This document shows positions 55,797 through 64,000 of a stretch of 64,000 nt of DNA, one piece after another. The notes below the pieces were generated by a model. It did no database searches, was not told the origin of the DNA, and saw only the letters and a program-made list of their open reading frames with translations. This DNA comes from Hydrangea macrophylla (Eukaryota; Streptophyta; Magnoliopsida; Cornales; Hydrangeaceae). The first letter of the stretch is position 1, and the number at the start of each line of letters is the position of its first letter. A program made the translations under genes and the position numbers. Location of the stretch: positions 98,165,887 through 98,229,886 of the forward strand of contig CM066989.1 in the NCBI GenBank assembly GCA_033977485.1, in the 5' to 3' direction.

Positions 55797-58700
55797 GTCC
55801 CCCTCAAGCTGGGAGGACGGCGGTGGTAGAACTCCTTGCTTGGTCCTCAAAGCACGAAATGGATCCTTTGACAAAGCCTTGGTGAAAATGTCGGCAATTT
55901 GAGAAGTGGAAGGAACAAAGTGAGTGACAAGTGTACCATCTGCTACTTTTTCTCTGACAAAATGGTAATCAAGCTCAATATGCTTTGTTCGAGCATGAAA
56001 AACCGGATTCACCGTCATGTGAAGAGCACTATTGTTGTCAAAAAATGTATTGGAGATTTAGAGAGAGGAAACCCAATATCTCAAAAAAGATAGGAAACCC
56101 ATGTAAGTTCAGCTGTAGTAGTAGCCATAGCATGATATTCTGCTTCGGTACTAGAACGAGATACGATGGGTTGTTTCTTTGATGCCCTAGATATACAATT
56201 GGCTCCAAAATAGAGACAATAACCAGTCGTAGAATGGCGGGTGTCTAGACAACCTGCCCAATCTGCATCAGAGAAGGCATATAGATTTATAGATGATTGA
56301 GACAAAATTTGAATGCCATGATCAAGAGTCCCCTGTAAATAGCGTAGAATACGCTTAACTGCTTGAAAGTGAAGGTCCCTAGTTGATGCATAAAATGACA
56401 AACCATAGAAATGGCATGGTTGAGATCAGGTCGTGTTGAAGTAAGATACTGTATAGCACCATCAATACGACGATAATTGGTAGCATCTACCAATGGGCCA
56501 CCCACGTTTTGAAGGTTATGCTTCTGAGCAAGGGGAGTTTCAATTGGTTTACAATCAATCATTGCGGTTTTAGCAAGAATGTCATAGGCATATTTTTGTT
56601 GACAGAGGAAAAGACCACCATTGAAGGAAACAACTTCAACACCGAGGAAATAGTATGGAGGACCAAGATCTTTCATGGAAAACTCAAAACTAAGACGGCG
56701 GATGAGAGTAGTTAGCAAGGAAGATACATTACTGGTAACAATAATTTCATCAACATACACAAGTAGGAGAATAAGTTGACCATTAGAGCGAAAAATAAAT
56801 AGTGAGGAATCAGCTAAGCTATAAATGAAACCAATACGGATGAGAAACAAACTAAACGAACAAACCAAGCGCGAGGGGCTTGTTTGAGTCCATAGATGGC
56901 CTTACGAAGACGAAACACATGATTGGGAAAACGAGAATCCCAAAACCCCTGTGGTTGTTCCATATATACAACTTCCTTAAGATGACCATATAAAAAGGCA
57001 TTTTTTACATCAAGTTGATGAATATACTAGCCATAAACAGTAGCAAGGGAAAGAACCACGCGAATTGTTATAGGTTTGATAACTGGACTAAATGTTTTAG
57101 TGAATTTAATACCTTCCAACTGATTATATCTCTTTATAACCAACCGTGCTTTGAATCGCTCAATGGAACCATCAGATTTGAGCTTAGTTTTAAAAACCCA
57201 ATGAGACCCAACAATATTCATGGAGTCATTGCGAGGAACTAAATCCCATGTATGATTGTGATGAAGAGCGGCAAGCTCATCTCGCATAGCTTAAAGGCAG
57301 TGAGAACTTTGAAGTGCAGATTTGATGCTTTTTGGTTCGGCGTGATCTGAAGGGTGTAGAGCAATGAGGCCATGTTGTGATTGGACCTTGCTACGAGTGA
57401 GAACTGGATGGATATTGAGAGTTGAAGAGGAAGAGCTCGATTGTGGCACCGTAGTGAAAATGGTACATCAACAAAGAGAGTCCCTTGAAGTGGACGGATA
57501 ATAGACCCACTGGAGATGGATGTAGGGGAATCTATGGGGGCTGTACTAGAGGAACTTACAGGCTGAGTTGGTGGTTCTGGTGATGTTTCCACTTGTGGAG
57601 TAGGAATAGGGGTAGTACAAACATGAGGCTCTATAGGATCCAGACCAGCAAGTGGTGCTGGTGAAGAGATTTCATCATTAGAATCACTGGGGTTGGAGAA
57701 AATAAGTGGCATTGATTGTGTAGTAGGTGGTGTGGCTGAGGGTGTATCAGGGGCACGAAGTGGGCCATCTACGAACTCTAAATAGGTTAAAAGTTCTCCT
57801 GTTTGCTGAGAGGGAGAAAACAAGGACTTAGGGTCAGTATATGGAAGGACTGATTCATCAAAAATGACATGCCGAGATAAATACACCCATTTGGTCGGTG
57901 GATGAAGACAACGATACCCCTTATGGCTGGGACTATATCCAAGAAATACACAAGGATATGACTTTGGACCAAATTTATTTTTGGAATAGTCCCGTAGATA
58001 TAGAAAGCAGCGACCCCCAAACACCTTTAGTGAACTGTAATGGGGATGAATGCCATGAAGTTTAAAGAACGGGGTCTCCGTATGAAGAGCAGATGAGGGC
58101 AATCTGTTAATAAGAAACATTGCTGTCAAAAAAGCATCAACCCATAATTGTAGTGGTAATCGGGCATGAAACAAAAAGATGAGTCCAGTCTCAACAATAT
58201 GTCTATGTTTGCGTTCTGCAACCTCGTTTTGCTCTGGTGTACCTGGGCATGAAATATGGCGTACAATACCACAATGATCTAAGTGAACCAAAAATTCATT
58301 TAACTCAAATTCACCACCACCATCACACTGAAAGATTTTAATTTTGTGTCCAATTTGATTTTCCACCATACGTTGGAATGAAAGAAAAGTCCAGAAGAAA
58401 TCTGATTTGTGTTTCAATGGATATAACCAAGTATATCTAATATGATCATCAACAAAAATGGCATAATACTTAAAATACTTAACTGATTCCACTGCGGCTG
58501 GTCCCCATATATCACAATGGATTTTGACTAAAGGAGCAGTTGCAATGTTATTATTCAAGGAGAAAGGAAGGCGGCAACTCTTGCCCATTTGACAACTACT
58601 ACAAATATTTTGACTTTGTATCCAACTAGAATCATCAATAACTTGCTGGGAATGTAAACGGTGAAGAAGCTTTGAGTGCGGATGTCCTAGTCATTGATGC

Positions 58701-59194
58701 CAAAGATCCACAGGTGCTTTCCCTTCCTTAATCACTGTCAATGCAGTAAACGCACCTCCTTGATCTAAGGCATAAAGACCTCCTTTTTTAGGCCCCATTG
58801 CCGGTGTTCTCCCGGTTGTTCGATCCATTATCTTGAAGCCAGAAGAAGAAAAATCAAAGACACAAGAGTTATCCTTAGTTAGCTTACTAACTGAAATTAA
58901 ATTTTTCTGAATTTCTGGTACAACTAGAACATCACAAAGAGGTAGTTGTCCATGAGAAGACGGCAAAGATGCATTCCCAACATGAGATATTTTCAAACGA
59001 GAACCATCTCCAACGACTACATGATCATTTCCATTATAGCATATGGAAGATTGAAGATTACCTTTGGATGAAGTCATGTGAGAGGTAGCTCCAGTGTCTG
59101 TGTACCAATTAGGATCGTGATCTTGAACATCGGACAAAGTAGTAGATGCAAGCGCATAAGAAATATTATCATTAGAAATATTATCTAAAGACAA
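55797..59194 (-). pseudogene. Ty1/copia pol relic: protease, integrase, RT, RNase H
   Basis: Read from 59194 downward: the protease with DTGATSHMT; GAG-pre-integrase; the integrase with IHCDIWGP, FQCDGGGEF and NEVAERKHR (D,D,E present), then a GYSPSHKGYRCL segment to about 57700; RT from about 57290 ([23 protein letters not shown]) to 56287, with the catalytic box changed to YVDE near 56750; and RNase H with DADWAGCLDTRHST and SSTEAEY to 55797. One TGA at 58691-58693 stands where CGA (Arg) is expected between protease and integrase; a TAG replaces Trp near 57030, and two frameshifts lie in RT/RNase H. Gag and the 5' LTR are missing: the frame stops at the duplication breakpoint near 59184. 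The 3' LTR ends at 55796 after the polypurine tract. Confidence 0.85.
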
Positions 59195-62100
59195 TTATTT
59201 TCTTTTGTAGAGACAAAAAATTATGTTTCCTTACATGTAACATCTAAAGACAAGTATTTTCTTTTGTAAAGACAAAAAATTATGTGTCCTTACAAGTAAC
59301 TTTTAAAGACAATTATTTTGTTTTGTAGAAACGAAAAATTATGTGTCCTTGCAAGTAACTAGTAAAGGCACTTTTTTTTTTCGGTCGCAAAATAAATGGC
59401 TGTATAGACTATTTTGTTGTAGTGCTACTTTTTCTTTTTGATTTCCATTATTATTATTATTATTATTTTTAATTTCTTCAATCAAATTGCAAACCAATCA
59501 AAAGCCCTTCCCATTCCCACATGCGTGAAAGAAAATACCAATGCCCAAGATTTGTTTTTTTTACAATAATACAATGTAGTAAAGAAATTAAACTCAATGT
59601 AAACACTTTTTGCCATATATATACAATGACTAAATTAACAGAAATTAAACCACTTATACATCTTGGTGATCCCATCAGTCAAGGAAAAAAGAAAATATGT
59701 AGAAAAGATTTGTTATTCAAAACCATACGAAAAGAATCTAGTAAAACCCATGTTTGTCATACAACAATGTGAAAGAAATATTACTCAAAAGAAAATATAA
59801 TGTTTGTAACATACATGGATATTGTCTCAAGAAAAGGTTTACCGTAATTTTGTTATTAAAGAAAATAAGAAGGGGAAGGAAACATAGTGAGAAGTAAAAT
59901 CAAAAAACTTTCTTCAGTTAACTAAAAAAAACTTTGTTGAAGATCTAGAGGGTAACAACTTACCGAAACAACAAATTGTGGAAATCTTTGCATGACATGG
60001 TTAGAAGCAAGGAACTCATTGACAGAGAGAGAGAAAGTTGGATAGAGGATGAGTGCTTTCTACTCCATCCAACTCTCTCTCTCTCTTGTCAATGGATTCC
60101 ATCGGCCTTCATGGTGGTTGCTAATGCTTGAGGCCAATAAAGAAGAAAGACAAAGAGTATTATTTATAATCTTCCTATATTTTTATAGACACATGTTTAT
60201 ATATATATATATATATGTAAAGAGAAGGAGCTAGCGTGAATATTACATAAAATATAGAGCCTATGTACATATCAGCTATTTATATATCTAATTAGACCGC
60301 CTAGTCTAATTCGAGAGGCCATCTCACGCTAGGTACCCACCGACTGTGCCTAACCGCCTTGTCTTTCGAGGGTTTGTTTGGAATATGTATTGAGAGCAAT
60401 GCTAATATTTTCTTATTTTGTGGAGTATACCAAATGGTTTCCATCACATATGGTGGGATCTCTTTAAATATTAATGGTGGGACAAGTTAATTATTCTCAA
60501 ATAAAAATCAAGTGGTCCTACTCTCACATGTGCTGCGAATAAATTTTTGGATATAAATTTCAGAAACATAGCATTACGCTTAATGAGGACGGAGGTGTAG
60601 GAGGGCTTGGGGGAGCAGAAAACAAATCTTACTATCGAAAAAAAATAATGATACACCGAAAATCCTGTATACTATAAAAGACGAATGTAAAGACCCAAAA
60701 AATTTGACATTGGGGGCGCTGCCCCCGAACCCTCGGCACATCTGTCACTTTATGCATATCAATCCAAACCCAGCCCCCTAATTAAAAATCATAGCTCCGT
60801 CCTTGACTCTTAATTTAATGACGTTTGGGTGATGTCATTATAAATTCTAAATGTTTTGGTATTTGAGCATGTTCTTTTTCGTGTGCGACTGTACTGTCAG
60901 GGCCGATCCGAGTATTTTAGGGTTCAAAGAGAATCCCTAAAATGGGGCCCTATACAATTGAAAGATATTTTTCTTAAGAACTAACTAACTTTTTTTATAT
61001 TTATTTTTGCTAGAAACTGTACTACACCAAATATACTAAACTGGCATTGTTTTAAATAGTGTCTGACCGTATTTCGCAAGCTTTTTTTCAGTGCCAATAT
61101 CAGGGATCCAATTTTTTTTGGCATTGTTTAAAACAGTGCCAGATTTTTGTCAAAGAGTGCTAGACTGCAAAATTGTTAGCCACTCGTGGCCACTTGTGTG
61201 ATCGACACGTGTCGCAATTTTGATACTTTAATCTGGCTCGCTTTTGTCACTGCTAAAAATCGTGCCAGTTTGGTCTTAAGGTTTAAAAAAAAATTAATCT
61301 GGCACGCTTTTGGCACTGCTTTGAAACGGTCTTGAGCCGTACCGTTTTTGTTTTAGGGAATAAAAATTAAAAATTTGGTAATATCAGAGCACCAATAGAT
61401 AATAGCAATAATATATGTATCACAAATAGGACCTAGAATTGCATCCATATATAGATATCAATAAATTTATAATAAAGTCTCCAACAGAGAATATAGTAAT
61501 CCAATAGTGTATACATGAAACATAATAAAACTAAAGCATAAAATCTAAAACAACAATGCTAGGGTGACAAACACTTTTTACAAACACTAAAATTATTCGG
61601 ACCCTACAGTGCCACCCAGGAGAGAGATAGAGTGTATTTGTAAGTGTTTGTAAAATGTGTTTGTCACCCAAATATTATTCAATCTAAAATAAAGTCCCTA
61701 ACAAAAAATTAAAACATGTAAATCCACCATATAACCGCTTCATTCTTTATTCTTCATCCAGTATAAAATTATATCCAATGCCAACTACCAGCATCAATGA
61801 CAGTAAGGTGCCTCGATCACCACTATCAAGAGAATGCATATGTCAATTTCAAAACTTTGAACTATAAATTGATAGCTTAAGATACACAACATTGGGGCAT
61901 CCAAACTTGCATTGGGGCCCTCTATCACATTGAAGTTTAAGAAAATTTGCTTTTAGTTTTGGTATTCTAAAAATACAGGTATAGGGATATAAAGGTTGGA
62001 GTTAAATAGGGGCACTCAAATTTACTAAAAATTTTGGGACCCAAAGCAGTTGCTTTGCCGGCCCTGAGACGTGTCAGTGGGCCGAGATTAAATTCGTGTT

Positions 62101-62718
62101 CGATGCATTTAGTCTTTGTTTGGATTTTCAATTTAGTGAGAGAAAAGAAAGTAAAACATAGAGGACAAGCTTTTCCTTTGCTTGGTTAGTGAGAAAAACA
62201 ATAAAAAAAATGGAAATAGAAAAGAATAGTTGAGAAAACAATAAACTCTTTGACAACCATATTTGATTCATTTGGGGCATTATGTGTGAGTGTGCAGCGT
62301 AGACATATATGTGTGTGTTTGTGAGTACACGAATCAAAAGATTGATCTTGTGGCCCCCACCACCTTACAAACCCATCAGCACACACCACCCCCTCATTTC
62401 TCAAGTCTCTCTCCTTATCTCTTTCTTTCTTTTCTTCTTTTCCCATTTATTCTTTTTCTTCTATAGCAAACAACAGAGTGCCAAGCTATCTTTTCCCCTT
62501 CATGAGTTTTTATAGATTTTTAAAGAAGATCAAATATTTTTGCTAAGCTCATGATTCATGCTTTGACTGTAACGGTTGGGTGTGAATGAGACTTTGATGA
62601 TTGGATGAGATTGGGATTGTCCTTATTAGTCCCCCTCAATCTGGGAGGACGGCGGTGGTAGAACTCCTAGCTTTGTCCTCAAAGCACGAAATGAATCCTT
62701 TGACAAAGCCTTGGTGAA
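59184..62718. repeat. Direct duplication, second copy (truncated)
   Basis: It begins within CACTA sub-terminal repeats directly after the copia protease codons, repeats the CACTA right end (TTTGTTGTAGTG at about 59420-59431), the flank, the hairpin (60017-60094) and dispersed repeat Y, and ends in the copia pol 3' end where a further copia element is inserted. Relative to copy 1 it carries one more sub-terminal repeat and lacks about 192 bp (55497-55688 of copy 1). Confidence 0.85.
60017..60094. ncRNA. 78-nt RNA-hairpin-like inverted repeat (copy 2)
   Basis: Same arms as 52969-53046; a single A-to-T difference lies in the loop (GATGAGTGC). Confidence 0.35.
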
Positions 62719-62721
62719 ATT

Positions 62722-62919
62722 TGTGAATATATCAAATAATCAAAGAAACAACAAAGGGAAAAGAGAAAAGAGAGCTAGAGTTTCTCATAACATGAAAACT
62801 GAATGAATGAATACAATACCAAAGAAGAGACAATAATAATATATCTAGGTATACAGTATTACCCTAATATAAAGTAAAAAGACCAAACTGCCCTAAAGCT
62901 AATAAAACTAACTCTAATA
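62722..62919 (-). repeat. 3' LTR of the rightmost copia element (about 198 bp)
   Basis: It starts TGTGAATATATC at 62722; on the minus strand the polypurine tract TTTGAGGGGGGGTA directly precedes it. The expected CA at 62918-62919 reads TA, a possible C-to-T change. The left flank AAATT (62717-62721) is the presumed target duplication; the partner is outside the window. Confidence 0.7.
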
Positions 62920-62932
62920 CCCCCCCTCAAAC

Positions 62933-64000
62933 TCACGATGCTGCAGCTAGAAGCATAGAGAGTTTGCCAACTAAAAAACGAAAACGCTGAATCGGATGTG
63001 ACTTTGTAAACAAATCAGCAATCTGTGCAGAAGAAGAAACAAAAGGCAAAGTAATAGCTCCATGCTTAAGATGATGACGAGTAATGTGACAATCAATCTC
63101 TATATGCTTGGTCCTCTCATGGAAAACTGAATTGTGAGCAATCTGAATAGCACTCTTATTATCACAATACATAGGTGAAGGGCGAGGAAGGTAGACACCC
63201 ATATCTGTAAGTAGCCGGCGTAACCAAATAACCTCACGGGTAGTCGAAGCCATAGCACGATACTCAGCTTCTGTGGAAGACACAGCAACAACATCTTGCT
63301 TCTTGCTCTTCCAAGAAATGAGAGAATCACCCAAAAATATACAAAATCCAGTAACAGACTTGCGATCTGTAGGGTCACCGGCCCAATCAGCATCAGAGTA
63401 TGCACGTAACTCCAAGGAAGAAGATGACGAAAGTAAAAGACTTTGAAACTGAGTGCCCCTCAAATACCTCAAAATACGATGAACAGCAGCCCAATGAACA
63501 GTAGTAGGGGAAGTAACAAACTGACTAACAACATGAACAGCATGAGCAATATCCGGACGAGTAATAGTAAGATAAACCAAGCTACCAACAATAGTGCGAT
63601 ATAAGGTAGGATCAGGCAAAGGAACGCCATCAGAAGGGGAAAGACAAACATTAAGCTCCAAAGGGGTATCAACAATCTTATTATCAGTGAGGCGAGCACG
63701 CTCAAGAATGTCACCTGTATACTTAGACTGAGAAAGAAGATAACCTTTTGGAGAAAAGGCTACTTCAATCCCCAAAAAATAACGTAGTGGACCTAAGTCC
63801 TTCATTTCAAAACAACGAGCTAATTCAGACTTCAACACTGCAATCCCATCAACATCATCACCAGTAATAATCATGTCATCTACATACAAAGAAAGCATAA
63901 TACGACCAGTAGTGGTACACCTGATAAAGAGAGCTGAATCATACTCACTCGGGGAAAACCCAAATGAGGTAATCACTGTGGAAAACTTCTCAAACCAAGC
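62933..64000 (-). CDS. pol: Ty1/copia pol, C-terminal part: RT and RNase H (open frame, runs off the window)
   Basis: 355 codons from the window edge to the stop at 62933; the start lies beyond 64000. It carries the end of RT with the intact catalytic box LYVDDMII, FEMKDLGPLRYFLGIEV, the YLTITRPDIAHAV segment, WAAVHRILRYLRGT, and RNase H with YSDADWAGDPTDRKS, SWKSKKQ, SSTEAEYRAM, CDNKSAI and HERTKHIEIDCH, ending shortly before the polypurine tract. No stop or frameshift is seen, unlike the other copia copies here, so this is the youngest copia element of the window. It is inserted in the pol 3' end of the duplicated copia relic. Confidence 0.9.
   Translation of the reverse strand, partial: AWFEKFSTVITSFGFSPSEYDSALFIRCTTTGRIMLSLYVDDMIITGDDVDGIAVLKSELARCFEMKDLGPLRYFLGIEVAFSPKGYLLSQSKYTGDILERARLTDNKIVDTPLELNVCLSPSDGVPLPDPTLYRTIVGSLVYLTITRPDIAHAVHVVSQFVTSPTTVHWAAVHRILRYLRGTQFQSLLLSSSSSLELRAYSDADWAGDPTDRKSVTGFCIFLGDSLISWKSKKQDVVAVSSTEAEYRAMASTTREVIWLRRLLTDMGVYLPRPSPMYCDNKSAIQIAHNSVFHERTKHIEIDCHITRHHLKHGAITLPFVSSSAQIADLFTKSHPIQRFRFLVGKLSMLLAAAS

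Larger units (their letters stand above)
52198..59183. repeat. Direct duplication of about 7.04 kb, first copy
   Basis: From the CACTA sub-terminal repeats through the flank and dispersed repeat Y to the protease part of a minus-strand copia element. The positions 52969, 53427 and 55084 recur 7044-7048 bp downstream. Sequence 53200-55190 is nearly identical to 60244-62234. Confidence 0.85.

Overview
This is plant nuclear DNA, most likely from a dicot, and it consists almost entirely of transposable elements. The evidence is an Athila-type Ty3/gypsy element with an extra 3' ORF, a Tekay/Del-type chromovirus, several Ty1/copia elements, a Helitron helicase with an RPA1-like gene, hAT, CACTA and Mutator-like elements, and an RRM-type plant LINE ORF1. 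I found no intact single-copy host gene and no tRNA, rRNA or CRISPR array. The species cannot be named from the sequence.

Layout. (1) 1-9675, + strand: the 3' two-thirds of an Athila-like element: pol, an unknown ORF, an intron-preceded env-position ORF, a 2-kb 3' UTR and a 1.65-kb LTR. Four clusters of the palindrome GTTCGATCGATCGAAC occur as two pairs, one around the LTR promoter and one around the presumed promoter and intron of the env-position ORF. (2) 9673-18716: a tandem array of five and a bit units of about 1.77 kb, each built from a 20-bp minisatellite running in both directions. The Athila element inserted into it. (3) 18717-20133: LINE ORF1 relic, minus strand. (4) 20.1-29.1 kb: AT-rich DNA with an inverted dispersed repeat, a foldback element, an hAT element with an 8-bp target duplication, and the 3' end of a decayed copia element. 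(5) 29.1-32.8 kb: a possible two-exon gene scrap, then a 3'-truncated copia element. (6) 32.9-37.5 kb: decayed Helitron helicase and RPA1-like gene, the latter interrupted by a MITE. (7) 38.4-40.36 kb: the second inverted-repeat arm, a small copia LTR and an hAT transposase exon.

(8) 40360-52377 is a nested set. The outermost is a CACTA element (3-bp target duplication CTA). Inside it is a gag-only LTR element at 41487-51108 (target duplication AAAGT). Inside that is a chromovirus at 42318-48341 (target duplication CGTAA). The order of insertion is therefore CACTA, then gag-only element, then chromovirus. The chromovirus has lost most of its 5' LTR, its primer site, its protease and the integrase catalytic Glu. 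(9) 52.2-62.7 kb: a direct duplication with a period of about 7.04 kb, containing a dispersed repeat, an RNA-hairpin-like inverted repeat and a decayed minus-strand copia element. (10) 62722-64000: the 3' end of another minus-strand copia element with an open reading frame, inserted in the second copy.

No genes here work together as a host pathway. The functional logic is element biology: an apparently coding-competent (if partial) Athila element, a gag-only element that would need pol supplied in trans, and dead copies whose nonsense changes are mostly of the C-to-T type expected in methylated plant repeats. The most unusual signals are the ATCGAT-centred palindromes shared by two unrelated LTR families, the LTR-like cassette in front of the Athila env-position gene, eight chromovirus LTR repeats whose hairpin arms vary in concert, and the 80-bp duplication flanking the gag-only element.
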